Assembly: GCA_022653675.1 (NCBI GenBank) | Contig: JALCST010000005.1 | Coordinates: 1-64,000 of the forward strand | From: Bacteroidales bacterium | GTDB taxonomy: Bacteria; Bacteroidota; Bacteroidia; Bacteroidales; UBA932 | Direction of reading: 5' to 3' | DNA length: 64,000 bases | Shown: positions 29,601-39,604 of the stretch, piece by piece | Numbering within the stretch: the stretch's first letter is position 1 | Layout: each line of letters starts with the position of its first letter | Notes under the pieces: model-generated | Told to the model about the DNA's origin: nothing | Database searches by the model: none | The model's input: only the letters and a program-made list of their open reading frames with translations | Made by a program: the position numbers and the translations under genes

Positions 29601-31122
29601 CCATGTAGGCGGCACCGCTTCCGGTGCAGCGGTGGAAAGCGAATTGCAGGCTAAATTCGACGGCATCCTGAAGATTGAGGAACTCAGGACCCTTGATCCA
29701 AAAGATACCGACGGCCGTATAATTGTGATCGGACGTACTGCCGAAGCCTCAATAATCGACAGCAACACGGGAACCATACTGTCACAGCACAACATACCAT
29801 ACGGTTCCGAAATATTCAGGAAAGACGGTGAATCCATCACCAAAGGCGACGTGATATGCAAATGGGATCCTTACAACGCTTCGACCATTGCAGAAGTAGC
29901 CGGCAAGGTAGCATACGAGAATCTGGACGAGGGCGTCACATTCCGCAACGAAGCCACCGACGAGTATTCCACCCACCGTGAAAAAGTCATAATCGAGTCA
30001 CGAGACAAGACCAAGACTCCTGTACTTAAAATAGTAGGAAACGATGGAGGAGTGTTGAAACAATACAACCTGCCTGTCGGAGCACACATAATCATCGAGG
30101 AGGGCACCGATGTCAAAGTCGGAGAAATCCTCGTCAAGATTCCTCGCGCAATCGGCAAGTCCGGTGATATTACCGGAGGCCTACCTCGTGTCACCGAATT
30201 ATTCGAAGCCAGAAATCCTTCCAATCCGGCCATCGTCTCAGAAATCAACGGCGAAGTCATAAACGGAAAGATAAAACGCGGAAACCAGGAGATCATCGTC
30301 CAGAACAAGGATAAGACGGGCAACGTTATTTGTGAAAAACACTATTTGATTCCTACCCAGCGCCAGATCCTTGTCCAGGAAAATGACTACGTCAAGGCAG
30401 GCATGCCTCTGTCTGACGGAGCCATCTCGCCAAGCGATATCCTCGAAATCCAGGGACCTATAAAAGTCCAGGAATACATAGTAAACCAAGTCCAGGACGT
30501 ATACCGCAACCAAGGCGTGAAAATCAATGACAAGCATTTCGAAATCATCGTAAGGCAGATGATGCGGAAAGTGCAGATCATCGACCCCGGCGACACCAGA
30601 TTCCTTCCTGAACAACTCGTAGAGAAAACCGAATTCACCGAAGTCAACGATGACATTTTCGACAAGAAAGTCATAACCGATGAGGGAGATTCAGCATCCC
30701 TGGGAGAAGACAAGAGGATGCAAGCCGGCAAGATCATAACGGTAAGGGAACAGAGGGATATCAATTCCATCCTAAAACGCCAGGACAAAAAGCTTGTAGA
30801 AGCCAGGGATGCAGTTCCTGCAACTTCGAGACAGATTCTTCAGGGTATTACCCGTGCTGCATTGCGTACCAACAGCTTCATGTCCGCGGCTTCTTTCCAG
30901 GAAACTACCAGAGTATTGAGCGAAGCCGCGATTTATGGCAAAACCGATCCTTTGGAAGGGCTGAAGGAAAACGTCATCTGCGGACACCTGATTCCTGCCG
31001 GAACCGGCCAGAGAATATTCGACAAACTTATTGTCGCCTCTATGGACGATTACAACAAGATGATGGCAGGTGCTGCTACCCCGGATGCAAAACCGGCCGG
31101 AACCTCCAATGAAAAAAAATAA
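26671..31122 (+). CDS. rpoC: DNA-directed RNA polymerase subunit beta'
   Basis: 1483 residues. The N-terminal zinc ribbon shows CHCG and CDRC cysteine pairs. The catalytic magnesium motif [10 protein letters not shown] lies near residues 471-480. The second zinc site includes [13 protein letters not shown]. The C-terminal part contains the trigger loop and bridge helix region and the conserved [20 protein letters not shown]. It completes the polymerase active site with RpoB. A TlpA-like gene begins 21 bp downstream and may be read from the same transcript. Confidence 0.98.
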   Translation: MPENKDIKINSNFSKITIGLASPEEILSLSHGEVQKPETVNYRTYKPERDGLFCERIFGPTKDYECHCGKYKRIRYRGIVCDRCGVEVTEKKVRRERMGHIALTVPVAHVWYFHSTPNKIGYLLGISSKNLEKIIYYERYIIIQPGIVNTLGIHMEDGGEFKQNDLLDEETYLDIMSKLPKDNQLKEDSDPDKFMAEMGAEAIYKLLCRVNLDQLSYDLRNKAQHETSQQRKTEALKRLNVIEAFRESKDINRPEWMILKVLPVIPPDLRPLVPLDGGRFATSDLNELYRRVIIRNNRLKRLIEINAPEVILRNEKRMLQEAVDSLFDNSRKSNAVKSESNRALKSLSDSLKGKQGRFRQNLLGKRVDYSARSVIVVGPELKMHECGMPVDMAAELYKPFIIRKLIERGIVKTVKSAKKIVDRKDPVIMDILENVMKGHPVFLNRAPTLHRLGIQAFQPKLIEGKAIQLHPLACTAFNADFDGDQMAIHLPLGNAAVLEAQLLMLGSHNILNPANGAPITVPSQDMVLGIYYITKITGVTEIGKPNPGTDPWDDITNGSVAFDKSLVAKDGKTLNAAFTFYGPEEAVIAYNEGRVDLHTLVKVRVRTLDNKGDQTYVIKYTSVGRVIFNQIVPDKLPYINKLLKKKDLRDIIGIVMKRCGTPVTANFLDDLKNMGYNRAYLAGISFNLGDVIIPKEKESLINDGYSKVEEIQSNYDMGLLTNNERYNQVIDVWTNTNNKLKKEVNKQIKEDQGGYNPIFMMLDSGARGSEEQIRQLCGMRGLMAKPQKSGATGNEIIENPILANFKEGLSVLEYFISTHGARKGLADTALKTADAGYLTRRLVDVSHDVIINEDDCGTLRGIIATDIKNDDIVVESLADRILGRVSVHDIVDPHTGELILPAGEEITEEICDKVTKANIQSVEIRSVLTCESKKGICAKCYGRNLATGHMVQKGEVVGVIAAQAIGEPGTQLTLRTFHVGGTASGAAVESELQAKFDGILKIEELRTLDPKDTDGRIIVIGRTAEASIIDSNTGTILSQHNIPYGSEIFRKDGESITKGDVICKWDPYNASTIAEVAGKVAYENLDEGVTFRNEATDEYSTHREKVIIESRDKTKTPVLKIVGNDGGVLKQYNLPVGAHIIIEEGTDVKVGEILVKIPRAIGKSGDITGGLPRVTELFEARNPSNPAIVSEINGEVINGKIKRGNQEIIVQNKDKTGNVICEKHYLIPTQRQILVQENDYVKAGMPLSDGAISPSDILEIQGPIKVQEYIVNQVQDVYRNQGVKINDKHFEIIVRQMMRKVQIIDPGDTRFLPEQLVEKTEFTEVNDDIFDKKVITDEGDSASLGEDKRMQAGKIITVREQRDINSILKRQDKKLVEARDAVPATSRQILQGITRAALRTNSFMSAASFQETTRVLSEAAIYGKTDPLEGLKENVICGHLIPAGTGQRIFDKLIVASMDDYNKMMAGAATPDAKPAGTSNEKK

Positions 31123-31143
31123 AGTGCATATAATATCACATTT

Positions 31144-32262
31144 ATGAAAAAGTATCTTTATCTAGCAATAACTCTCTTTGTTGCAGCAGCTTGCGGCAGC
31201 AACCAAAACGGTTATCTGATCAAGGGGACCTTTACCGGCAATGCATCCAAGTACAATGGAAAAGAGGTTTATCTAATCTCTCAGACAGAAGGAGCTTCTC
31301 TTACAGATACGGCTGTCGTATCCGGAGACTCCTTCAAATTCAAAGGTACCGCTACCGATCCGCACAATGCATCCATGAAGATAGAAGGCGTTCCAGGAGT
31401 AGTTCCGATTTTTCTCGAAAACTATTCCTACAAAGTCACAATCCCTGTGGACAGTCTTCGGGGATCAGTGGTAGAAGGGGGAGAAACCCAAGAGATCATT
31501 ACCAATCTTGCCAAAGCGAAGAAGACAATAAGCGCCAAATACAACATGCAGGCTCTTATGGCCGAATATACCAAAGGCAATCCGGGCGAAAAGCGCAAAA
31601 AGGAAATTCTCGACACTTACAGCAATTACAAGAAAGAACTACAGAGTAAGGAAAAAGAGATCCTAGCCAACGCATCCCCATACACTTTCTATTCACTTGA
31701 AGAGATTAGTGACAGGATAGACATTAACCCTATCGACACCACCGATTCTCTTCTTGTACCTTACCGCAAAAATCCCAAGTTTCAAAATACCACTATTCTG
31801 AAGAACATTGAGAAAGAGGTTGCGGCAATAAAGAGTCTTCAGCCCGGAAACGTCGCCCCAGATTTCACTCTTCCGGGATCGAACGGGAAGAATATAACGT
31901 TCTCGGACGTATATAAAGCCAACAAGATTACCATGATCGATTTCTGGGCATCCTGGTGCAATCCTTGCCGTAGTCAAAATCCGCAACTCGTTGGAATCTA
32001 CAATGATTACAGGGAAAGAGGATTCCAGATATTGGGCGTTTCGATGGACAACAATCGCGACGCATGGCTAAGAGCCGTCAAGGAGGATAAATTGGACTGG
32101 CCACAGGGATCAGAGGTAAAATTCTGGAACACGTTCGTACGCAACCTATACAAGGTCAACTATATTCCTCAAAACGTAATCGTTGACCAGACGGGGACTA
32201 TCCTGGCAAATAAGATAGGGCTCGATTCCCTTCGTACTATTCTTGATTCGAAGCTAAAATAA
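31144..32262 (+). CDS. TlpA/ResA-like thioredoxin-fold lipoprotein with DUF4369
   Basis: 372 residues. A lipoprotein signal with the lipobox cysteine at residue 17 is followed by a DUF4369 domain (about 25-120), a charged helical middle, and a thioredoxin-like domain (about 240-372) with WASWCNPC, active cysteines at 272 and 275. Bacteroidota carry many such proteins, believed to act as membrane-anchored thiol-disulfide reductases in the periplasm. Its partner cannot be told from here. It lies 21 bp after rpoC and ends before a strong bidirectional terminator. Confidence 0.88.
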   Translation: MKKYLYLAITLFVAAACGSNQNGYLIKGTFTGNASKYNGKEVYLISQTEGASLTDTAVVSGDSFKFKGTATDPHNASMKIEGVPGVVPIFLENYSYKVTIPVDSLRGSVVEGGETQEIITNLAKAKKTISAKYNMQALMAEYTKGNPGEKRKKEILDTYSNYKKELQSKEKEILANASPYTFYSLEEISDRIDINPIDTTDSLLVPYRKNPKFQNTTILKNIEKEVAAIKSLQPGNVAPDFTLPGSNGKNITFSDVYKANKITMIDFWASWCNPCRSQNPQLVGIYNDYRERGFQILGVSMDNNRDAWLRAVKEDKLDWPQGSEVKFWNTFVRNLYKVNYIPQNVIVDQTGTILANKIGLDSLRTILDSKLK

Positions 32263-32280
32263 CAATAAATCAAAAAAAGG

Positions 32281-32317
32281 AAAAACGGCTGAAAAATATT
32301 TTTCAGCCGTTTTTTTT
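32281..32317. terminator. Bidirectional intrinsic terminator
   Basis: A 16 bp perfect stem (core ACGGCTGAAAAA / TTTTTCAGCCGT) around a 2 nt loop has A-runs on one side and T-runs on the other. It serves the rpoC-TlpA transcript on the plus strand and murI on the minus strand. Confidence 0.88.
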
Positions 32318-32344
32318 GCATAAAGCAAGCATGGCGCATCCGTA

Positions 32345-33121
32345 TCAGATCACTATATTTCCACTGAAGGAACAGCCGATATCGGGAGCAATAAAACGAA
32401 CCATGCCGGACATGACGGACGTCTCAGAAGAGGAATAGAAAGCACTATGGCCTTTTCTCCCCTTTGGTGAATGACATAAAAGCATGCGTCTGGCTTGCAA
32501 TGCTACGGAGGGAGCCGGATTTACGATTTCCACCCCTGGACCGGCCGCCCGCCTTACGGCATCCATCAGAAATGGATAATGGGTACAACCAAGAACAATA
32601 TTGTCCGCACCGGCTTCAACCATAGGCCTTACATATTTTGAAACGAGACGATAAGCCTCGTCCGAAGCGGCATTGCCATTTTCGACAAGCTCGACAAGTC
32701 CAGTTCCCACCTGTTCCACTACTTTGATACCGCTTGCGAAATCTTCCAGGGTTTTGTGGTAAATCTGCCCTTTCAACGTACCGGCTGTGGCAAGTACTCC
32801 AACCACCCCGCTTTTAGAATGCATTACTGCAGGTTTAACCGCGGGCTCCATCCCTACGAAAGGTATATTGTAATGTGACCGCAAATATCCTATGGATGCG
32901 GCGGTGGCGGTATTACACGCCACCACAATCATAGATGCTTTCTTAGAAAGTAGGAAATCGGTAATCGCAACGGATCTTTTGCAAACGATATCTGCAGGCT
33001 TCGGTCCATAAGGACAGAATGCACCGTCGGAGAAATATGTATAATCCTCTTCCGGCATCAGGGCGTAAAGCTCTTTCCACACTGACAACCCTCCGACCCC
33101 GGAATCGAATATTCCGATCAT
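32345..33121 (-). CDS. murI: Glutamate racemase
   Basis: 258 residues. The N-terminal motif IGIFDSGVGGLSV carries the conserved Asp and Ser. The two catalytic cysteines are in VACNTATA (about 69-76) and VLGCTHYPF (about 176-184). It makes D-glutamate for peptidoglycan. It begins only 3 bp after the small lipoprotein that ends the SusCD-subtilase locus, so it could be read from that locus. No separate promoter was identified. Its usual neighbours in related bacteria, the bamA-ompH genes, lie about 15 kb away here. Confidence 0.94.
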   Translation of the reverse strand: MIGIFDSGVGGLSVWKELYALMPEEDYTYFSDGAFCPYGPKPADIVCKRSVAITDFLLSKKASMIVVACNTATAASIGYLRSHYNIPFVGMEPAVKPAVMHSKSGVVGVLATAGTLKGQIYHKTLEDFASGIKVVEQVGTGLVELVENGNAASDEAYRLVSKYVRPMVEAGADNIVLGCTHYPFLMDAVRRAAGPGVEIVNPAPSVALQARRMLLCHSPKGRKGHSAFYSSSETSVMSGMVRFIAPDIGCSFSGNIVI

Positions 33122-33124
33122 CTG

Positions 33125-33529
33125 CTATTCTATCCTCTTATATGTGTATTTTTCAGCAGTGCCAACGGTCGTTTCCATAATCATGGTATCGTCATCGGTC
33201 ATAGAGACAACATATGTATTGCCCCACGCAGTCCCATCAGAATAGACACCCGACAACATATTGTCAGAAAGAGTCCACGTGCCGGTAAAGGTATTTAGAT
33301 AGCCATCACCGATATTCTGACGCAAACTGAATTCATTTGTCGTCGTTCCTCCGATAAAAGCGATAAACACCGATACCTGCTCCTCACCTATCGTTACACT
33401 TTTTGTAGAATAATCGACAAGCTCCCATTCACCGATAAGCAATGAATAAAGGTCGTCATTGGTTGCCTTTTTACAGCCCGAAAGCATCACTGCCACTACA
33501 AATAAAAATAGAACGGATATTTTTTTCAT
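33125..33529 (-). CDS. Small lipoprotein of unknown function
   Basis: 134 residues. A lipoprotein signal ending LSGC puts the lipidated cysteine at residue 19. The mature part (about 115 residues) is rich in Thr, Ser and Gly with alternating hydrophobic residues and a GEWELVDYST opening. It looks like a small beta-barrel of the lipocalin-like type common in Bacteroidota, though I do not recognise a specific family. The start codon overlaps the protease stop (TAATG), so the two are translationally coupled. A second ATG three codons upstream is less likely. It may be a protease partner or inhibitor, but nothing shows this directly. Confidence 0.75.
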   Translation of the reverse strand: MKKISVLFLFVVAVMLSGCKKATNDDLYSLLIGEWELVDYSTKSVTIGEEQVSVFIAFIGGTTTNEFSLRQNIGDGYLNTFTGTWTLSDNMLSGVYSDGTAWGNTYVVSMTDDDTMIMETTVGTAEKYTYKRIE

Positions 33530-35478
33530 TATAGCCATCCCCCACTCGTGCTTTTAAATGATCTTACTACTATGGAAATTTCCTGAGAAATAGCCATTCC
33601 ACCGATACTGTCATCGCCACCAAGCTGTGAACCTCCCCCTATGGCATGAACAGTTAGCTTGGCAGAACCGATCTTTGTCGGATAAACATAGAGACGTCCG
33701 TACTCGATATACGGATCTTCACTCAGCCCTATTGCAGCCTTATCTTTGTCGGATATATCTATCCCCGTGTAAGTGAGATTTACGGAAGACGTACCGAAAT
33801 ATGGTGAAATGTCAAGCCACTGCCTATCACCGGCAGCCGCAAGCAGGCAAGGGACACCTTCAATCTTCATCATCAGAAGCCAGGCATCGATTGACCCCGT
33901 TCCCATTTTCTTCATGTAATTTTTCAACTCAAGGGGTGAATGTGCATTGTTGTAATATTCCTTCGTACCTATCATACGTTTGTCAAAGTCGTTCGCAGAT
34001 GTCACGACAAGTTCCTTGAATTTTTTCACTGTAAAAGTCTTGCCAATCTTTTTAGCATAAGAAAGCCCCAGCGCGACGATTCCCGACACATGGGGACATG
34101 CCATGGAAGTCCCCTGCATGTATCCATAATTATCATCATAAAGTTCGCATGGTACCGTCGAAAGAATCAGGGCCTTATGGGTTGTCCACGGAGCAAGATA
34201 AGCCTCACCTCCAGGAGCGACTATGTTACAGCCAGGACCATAATTGGTATAATAAGTCGGTAAATAATCGGGGCCGAAAGCGGAAACACTTATTATGTCA
34301 CTCATCGCTCCTGGATAAGTCGCATAAGGATCACCGTCATTCCCTGAAGCAAAAACCGCGATTCCTCCATCGATAACACTGTTATTCTTAGTCGCCTCGA
34401 AATAATCGATAGCATCCATTTCTACTCCATTCGCACTCTTATAGCTTCCATCCGAAAGATAGGCACCACCTTTGTATCCAAAAGAACAAGAGATGATCGA
34501 CGCTCCCATATCGGCAGCATATTTGATAGCTTTCGCTATAGTATAAGAATCTCCCCCTTCATTACCATCGAAAACCTGACAAGACATTATCCTAACGCCG
34601 TCATTATTTCCGCTGCCTCCGGCTACTGAACTAATTCCCACTCCATTGTTGTTTACAGCCGAGACGATTCCGGCACAATGCGTCCCATGCCCCGAGTCAC
34701 CGGTTTTACTCCATGTTATATCACCGTTTGAAACGAAATTATATCCGTAAATATCATCGACGAAACCGTTTCCATCGTCGTCGACACCTTTTTTTCCATT
34801 GTATTCCTTGGAATTCACCCACATATTGCCCTGAAGGTCAGGGTGATTATATTTGACGCCTTCATCTACTATGGCTACAACTATGGAAGGATCCCCGGTA
34901 GTCAAGGAATTCCATACGTCGTAAACATTGACATCTCCGCCTTTGTACGCAGTCGTCGCTATGGATGCATTACCCAGATTCTTTAAGTTCCACTGGTCGG
35001 ACAAATAAGGGTCGTCGAAAGTCGTAGTCGACTTTGTAGCAAGCGATGTAATGGGGTTGCCGTCATACGGATAAACGATACAATCAGAGGCTTTTGCAGC
35101 CTTATTGTTATATTCAACGGTACTTATTTCGTCAATAAGGGAAAGATCGGAAGCCAACTTTTCGATGTCATGATCGGAAATCGTAACCTTATACCATAAA
35201 TCTAGACCATATTTAATTTCCATTTCCTCTTTGCCTTTGAAGGATGTGAATACGGGCGAGATAGATTTGACTCCCAGCGACTCGAGTTTACATTGAATAT
35301 CATCGTTCAACGGACTTGTCAATTTTATAAGCAAAGCATTTTGATCTGCCGTACTCGATTTGGTATTGACAATCTTTTCCGATGCTGAACCCGAATCATT
35401 ACTTTCATAATCTATATCCGCCGTACAACCGGTAATAAGAAAAAAGGCAATCAAAGAGATGAAAATCCTCTTGTTCAT
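33529..35478 (-). CDS. Subtilisin-like (S8) serine protease, lipoprotein
   Basis: 649 residues from the ATG at 35478. A lipobox (LITGC, Cys18) predicts anchoring to a membrane, probably the cell surface. A prodomain of about 45-125 ends in a typical STVEYN stretch. The catalytic domain has Asp205 (IVDEGVKYNHPD), His264 (GHGTHCAG), oxyanion Asn380 (FASGND) and Ser458 (GTSMACPH), so the triad is complete. An Asp-rich insert (DDDGNGFVDDIYGYNF) resembles a calcium site. A C-terminal Ig-like region of about 90 residues ends in GGWL. A terminator-like hairpin precedes the start codon by about 12 bp. It belongs to the SusCD locus and would cut proteins into peptides for import. Confidence 0.93.
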   Translation of the reverse strand: MNKRIFISLIAFFLITGCTADIDYESNDSGSASEKIVNTKSSTADQNALLIKLTSPLNDDIQCKLESLGVKSISPVFTSFKGKEEMEIKYGLDLWYKVTISDHDIEKLASDLSLIDEISTVEYNNKAAKASDCIVYPYDGNPITSLATKSTTTFDDPYLSDQWNLKNLGNASIATTAYKGGDVNVYDVWNSLTTGDPSIVVAIVDEGVKYNHPDLQGNMWVNSKEYNGKKGVDDDGNGFVDDIYGYNFVSNGDITWSKTGDSGHGTHCAGIVSAVNNNGVGISSVAGGSGNNDGVRIMSCQVFDGNEGGDSYTIAKAIKYAADMGASIISCSFGYKGGAYLSDGSYKSANGVEMDAIDYFEATKNNSVIDGGIAVFASGNDGDPYATYPGAMSDIISVSAFGPDYLPTYYTNYGPGCNIVAPGGEAYLAPWTTHKALILSTVPCELYDDNYGYMQGTSMACPHVSGIVALGLSYAKKIGKTFTVKKFKELVVTSANDFDKRMIGTKEYYNNAHSPLELKNYMKKMGTGSIDAWLLMMKIEGVPCLLAAAGDRQWLDISPYFGTSSVNLTYTGIDISDKDKAAIGLSEDPYIEYGRLYVYPTKIGSAKLTVHAIGGGSQLGGDDSIGGMAISQEISIVVRSFKSTSGGWL

Positions 35479-35490
35479 TTTACAAGATAT

Positions 35491-35522
35491 AAAAAAGGGC
35501 CTGGCCAATATTTGCCAGGCCC
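35491..35522 (-). terminator. Terminator/attenuator just upstream of the subtilisin gene
   Basis: On the minus strand GGGCCTGGC and GCCAGGCCC form a perfect 9 bp GC-rich stem around an 8 nt loop, followed by TTTTTT. It lies between the large lipoprotein stop and the protease ATG, so protease expression requires read-through, or the hairpin is regulated. No promoter is seen between hairpin and gene. Confidence 0.8.
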
Positions 35523-35532
35523 GTGACTGTTA

Positions 35533-37935
35533 TTAATAAATTATATTTTCGCTTCTTTTATCGGCTTTCCCATGAAAAGTTCTGCCGCTTAAGGAAGACG
35601 GAGAAGTTGAAAACGGAACGGAAGAACATTCCGCCTGAACATCTACTCCGGATTGCACACCCTGCTGGCTTACAGATTTCCCGTTGTTTTCGAAAGGTTT
35701 CCTGTTCCCGACAAGCATATCATCCAAAACGGAGAATGACCTGCGCTGACCGGTAACAGCATTATAGTTAACGGAAGCAGGAGCAACTCCATTATCATCC
35801 TTTGCCGGATCGACCAACAGATACTTGCTGAAATAGCAGTAGTAAGCGGACGAGGTGCAGAAAGTTGTACCGTTGAATCCGTATGAATCATACTGAGGAT
35901 CGAAAATAAACGCTACATAGCCATCCGCTACCGGAATTCCAAAGAGAATGTATGATGCATTGTATACGTTGCCGCTGGTAGTGACGTATTTGAATAATGT
36001 ATTCCCGTCCACAGTGGTCTTGCTTGAGAAATATAGAATTCCACCATAATAGTCAAGCTCGATCTTGTCGTCGAAATTATTTTGTGAAGCATAAGATCCA
36101 GCAAAACCACTAGCATATACATATTCATCGTACAAATCATAATCATCAGGTCCTGCGGTAGGAGTGTCACTCTGCGATAATGTAACCTTGCCTAGATACT
36201 CTCTCATGCCGAGATTGCCATTTTCATCTATTCCATATAGATTCCACGTTCCGAATAAACCGGATGAGTGTTCCGGAGCTAAATCCGAAATATAATCATC
36301 AATGGAATAGTCCTGATAGATAGGAAGCGGATCACCGTTTGTAGTAGCCGAAGCGGAAATGATTTTATTTTCATAACCGTTGGATGCCCAAACGAGCAGA
36401 TCGTATGCGGTCCCCGGTGAAAGCTTTGTAAACAGGCTGGCAAGTCCACTGGCATTGAGAGAATCGAGATCCTCCTGTTTTATAGGATCGGAAGACTCCA
36501 AGTCAGTTACTACATCGTCATACTTAGTCAGGACATCAGTATGCTTGTACAAGCCGATTTTAGCAGAAACGACATCAGAACCGTAAACATAATACTCTAG
36601 AGAATTTTCCGATGTATACCCTTCTGGCGTATACCTGTCGGTAACGGTCAGACCGCAATTCACAACAACAGGTACTTCATCTCCGGCTGCGACATAACAG
36701 AATTCGACGGATGTAGACTCCTGTGCATTTTTATCCGCATCGAAGGTTACGGCAACAAGGGTGTACTTGCCGGTCTTGTCCAAAGTGATTTCCTGGACGC
36801 CGGAAGCAGTGACGGATTTTGCGTTTGTTTCCGTACCGTCGGAAATATCTGCGACTCTCGCTTCTATCTGGGCTACGTTTAGAGATCCTTCGTAAACGGC
36901 ATACTTGGCTTCTGCGACATCGGAGCCCAAGGTAAACTTGACAGGAAGCTGGCCCTCCGCTGATATACCGGCATCAAGAGCTAACGTATAATCGGTCAGC
37001 ACGGCACCCGGGAACACGATTGTAATAACTCCGTCACTTTGGGTATAGTTCCATCCCCCTACACCGTTCATATAGAAATACGGAGCAAGCTGGACTCCTG
37101 CAGGCAGACCATTGCTTTGGTATTGAAGAACTTTATTATACAATAGATTTTCTTCGGACCGCAATGACGAAAAAGAGCCGGGATAGATAGCCATCACCTC
37201 GGCATTATAGGAAGTGTGGTAATATCCTGTATTATAATTTGCGAAATAAACCAAGTCGCTCTTTGTAATGGTAATAGCGCCATCATAAAGCTTATCGCCT
37301 GGTTGCAGGAGTCGAAATTCTATATAAGGGCTTGGTCCATCCTTGTAATAATCGGGATAATATCCTTCTGCCGTCAGTCCTTCGGAATAAGGATCAATGA
37401 GCCTGAAAATATTATTATTCTTGTCATTTTGAATCAGTTCGGCTTCATATGTGTTCTCGAACATCCATGTATCTGTGAATTTGGCCATTCCGAGGGAATT
37501 CCATTTGTCTCTTATCACGGTATAGTCAAATGCAACAGGTTGGCTGTTGTACTTTGATGCATATTTTTCATCTGTAACGAGAAAATGGCAAGTATATGAG
37601 ACCCCGACCTCGGCATTATCGAATGTCAACTTACAGGTCGTTTCACTTTGTCCGTCAGCGAAAGAAATCTCCGAAGCAGAGATCACATCGGTATCTCCGG
37701 TAAAAGTATACGGAACTGTAATGGCACCGCTAGTATTGGCACGTGCGACAGTTATCGTAGCAACGGTAGAATCGGACGGATCCAGAGTGAGGTCTTCATC
37801 CTGTGATGGAAAATATACGCCGTAGCATCCGTCCACATCGGCTTCGCCAGGCTGGTGCACCACATCTTCCTTACAAGAAGTAAGGGCAAAAGCCAAAGAA
37901 GCGACAGCTAATAATGTAATATATATTCTTTTCAT
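35533..37935 (-). CDS. Large surface lipoprotein of the SusCD locus, function unknown
   Basis: 800 residues from the ATG at 37935 (a longer in-frame start inside susD is rejected). The signal peptide has lipobox LTSC with Cys21. Residues about 25-130 look like a Calx-beta/Ig-type domain. The rest is beta-rich, very high in Tyr, Asp, Ser and Gly, with two similar motifs around a TW or GTWN core (near residues 145 and 600), suggesting repeated modules and perhaps fibronectin-like domains in the middle. No catalytic motif was recognised. In SusCD loci this position is usually held by a surface-exposed substrate-binding lipoprotein; that role is inferred. It starts 19 bp after susD and ends before the attenuator hairpin. 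Confidence 0.8.
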   Translation of the reverse strand: MKRIYITLLAVASLAFALTSCKEDVVHQPGEADVDGCYGVYFPSQDEDLTLDPSDSTVATITVARANTSGAITVPYTFTGDTDVISASEISFADGQSETTCKLTFDNAEVGVSYTCHFLVTDEKYASKYNSQPVAFDYTVIRDKWNSLGMAKFTDTWMFENTYEAELIQNDKNNNIFRLIDPYSEGLTAEGYYPDYYKDGPSPYIEFRLLQPGDKLYDGAITITKSDLVYFANYNTGYYHTSYNAEVMAIYPGSFSSLRSEENLLYNKVLQYQSNGLPAGVQLAPYFYMNGVGGWNYTQSDGVITIVFPGAVLTDYTLALDAGISAEGQLPVKFTLGSDVAEAKYAVYEGSLNVAQIEARVADISDGTETNAKSVTASGVQEITLDKTGKYTLVAVTFDADKNAQESTSVEFCYVAAGDEVPVVVNCGLTVTDRYTPEGYTSENSLEYYVYGSDVVSAKIGLYKHTDVLTKYDDVVTDLESSDPIKQEDLDSLNASGLASLFTKLSPGTAYDLLVWASNGYENKIISASATTNGDPLPIYQDYSIDDYISDLAPEHSSGLFGTWNLYGIDENGNLGMREYLGKVTLSQSDTPTAGPDDYDLYDEYVYASGFAGSYASQNNFDDKIELDYYGGILYFSSKTTVDGNTLFKYVTTSGNVYNASYILFGIPVADGYVAFIFDPQYDSYGFNGTTFCTSSAYYCYFSKYLLVDPAKDDNGVAPASVNYNAVTGQRRSFSVLDDMLVGNRKPFENNGKSVSQQGVQSGVDVQAECSSVPFSTSPSSLSGRTFHGKADKRSENIIY

Positions 37936-37954
37936 AAAATTTATAGTTAAAGAG

Positions 37955-39583
37955 TTAGTCGGTGACACCATCGCGCAGGTCAGGGTTCTGATCCTGAACA
38001 GGCTGCGAACCACCCGTATTGTCAACAATTGCAAAGTTGGTATTCATCTCGCTCGTAGTGAAACGAAGCAGCCACCATCCATCGTCGGCAGTCATATTGA
38101 AGCGGAAAGCTTCCGGAACTATGCTTGTCTTGGCATCCGTAAAACGGACCATAGGCTTGCCGAGGCGCCTTAGGTCACTGTTGGCAAACCCTTCGCCCCA
38201 GAGTTCTACTCTTCTCTGGAACCATATTTCATTCTCCAGCGTACGACCCGTAAGGGAACAATCATAGGAAGGATCACGATAAGTTCTTACGAAATTATTG
38301 AGAATTTCCTTGGCCTTTGCGGTGTTGCCGCTCTTGGCATAACCCTCAGCCTCTATGAGAATCATCTCTTCAACACGCATGAAAGGCCAATCTTCCACAT
38401 TATCCGTTGTACCTATCGGATCTGTTCCGAACTTGACATTGGTATACGGCTGGAAAGCCACTTTCACATCGGGAATTTCGCCTGCTGCGATATCCTGTCC
38501 CGTAAAAGATCCCCACGTGAGACCATCGAGCAAAGGGGAATAAATGTTTTCGTCTACCCACCAGCCCTTGCGTACATCCGTACTCGGGATTTTGTCATAA
38601 AGGATATTATTGCACCTTGCATAACATCCGCATGCAGGTGAATAGCCATTAGCTGAGAAAGAACGGAGCCAACTGGACGAAGTCGCATAGGGGAATACCT
38701 TTGCAATGGAAACAGTCATATCATAACCCCAAAGCCAATCGTGTTCGCTTATGTCCATGAGGAAAGGTTTTGACACCTCTGCGATGGAAGCCGGGGTATA
38801 GCCTTCGGCCGCTTTTTCGGCATCTTCAGCAGCCTTCGCCCATTCTCCCATATTCAGATACGCACGCGCACGGAGACCATATGCAACCTGCTGGTCAATC
38901 TTCGACTTGTCAGGACGCACATATCCGTCAAGATTAGTAATTGCATAATCAAGGTCGGAAATGATCTGATCATAAACCTCCCCTACGGTTGCGCGGGGGT
39001 TGTTGGTAAAATTGGTAGTCGTATCAGTAACCAATGGAACGCATGGCTTGTCCTTGGAGGTAGCATAACTGAACTGGTAGTAAGGAGCAAGGCAAAGATA
39101 AGAAAATGCGCGAATGGCATAGGCCTGAGCCACCTTTGCCAAGATATCCTTGTCTTCCGTATCACTCGGATATGCCCTGATTACATCGTTTGCCGCCGCA
39201 ATTTCATTATAGCAGCAAGCATAACGGATATAAGGATTGGCGTAGTTGGCATTTCTCGACGTCAACTCACCGCAACAGCTGAACCAGTTATAGTTGTTAT
39301 CTGCCAACACTATGTCGCCGGATTCGATGTCATTCGAAAAAGATGACATGATAAAGCCGTAGTCGTCCGTGCGATTGCGGGTTCCGAAAACGCTCAGAGG
39401 CTGTCCGAGTTTAGTATACATGCCCGAGAACAAAGCATCGGCACGAGAAGGATCCGCAAGAGTACTTTCCTTTAGTTGTGACTCAAGGATGGTACCGCCC
39501 TGTGGGGAGACATTGTCGATATCTGTGCATGCACCCAGGGCCAAAGCTGTAAGAGCAAATGCAGCGAATAATATTTTTTTCAT
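37955..39583 (-). CDS. SusD/RagB-family outer-membrane lipoprotein
   Basis: 542 residues from the ATG at 39583 (another ATG four codons upstream is possible). Lipobox LGAC gives Cys19. The SusD-like N-terminal domain with tetratricopeptide helices (about 90-330) includes AQAYAIRAFSYLCLAPYYQF and AYGLRARAYLNMGEWAKAAEDA. The C-terminal SusD domain contains the WPFMRVEEMILIEAEGYAKSG stretch and the ending typical of the family. It forms the lid on the SusC barrel and captures ligand at the cell surface. An unusual number of cysteines is present (for example FSCCGE and YACCYNE). It starts 21 bp after the susC stop. Confidence 0.94.
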   Translation of the reverse strand: MKKILFAAFALTALALGACTDIDNVSPQGGTILESQLKESTLADPSRADALFSGMYTKLGQPLSVFGTRNRTDDYGFIMSSFSNDIESGDIVLADNNYNWFSCCGELTSRNANYANPYIRYACCYNEIAAANDVIRAYPSDTEDKDILAKVAQAYAIRAFSYLCLAPYYQFSYATSKDKPCVPLVTDTTTNFTNNPRATVGEVYDQIISDLDYAITNLDGYVRPDKSKIDQQVAYGLRARAYLNMGEWAKAAEDAEKAAEGYTPASIAEVSKPFLMDISEHDWLWGYDMTVSIAKVFPYATSSSWLRSFSANGYSPACGCYARCNNILYDKIPSTDVRKGWWVDENIYSPLLDGLTWGSFTGQDIAAGEIPDVKVAFQPYTNVKFGTDPIGTTDNVEDWPFMRVEEMILIEAEGYAKSGNTAKAKEILNNFVRTYRDPSYDCSLTGRTLENEIWFQRRVELWGEGFANSDLRRLGKPMVRFTDAKTSIVPEAFRFNMTADDGWWLLRFTTSEMNTNFAIVDNTGGSQPVQDQNPDLRDGVTD

Positions 39584-39604
39584 TGTATGTGTCATTAAGT
39601 ATTA

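Noticed and set aside
37936-38034. Longer N-terminus for the 800-residue lipoprotein
   Set aside because: It lies inside the susD coding end and would hide the lipoprotein signal that starts at 37935.
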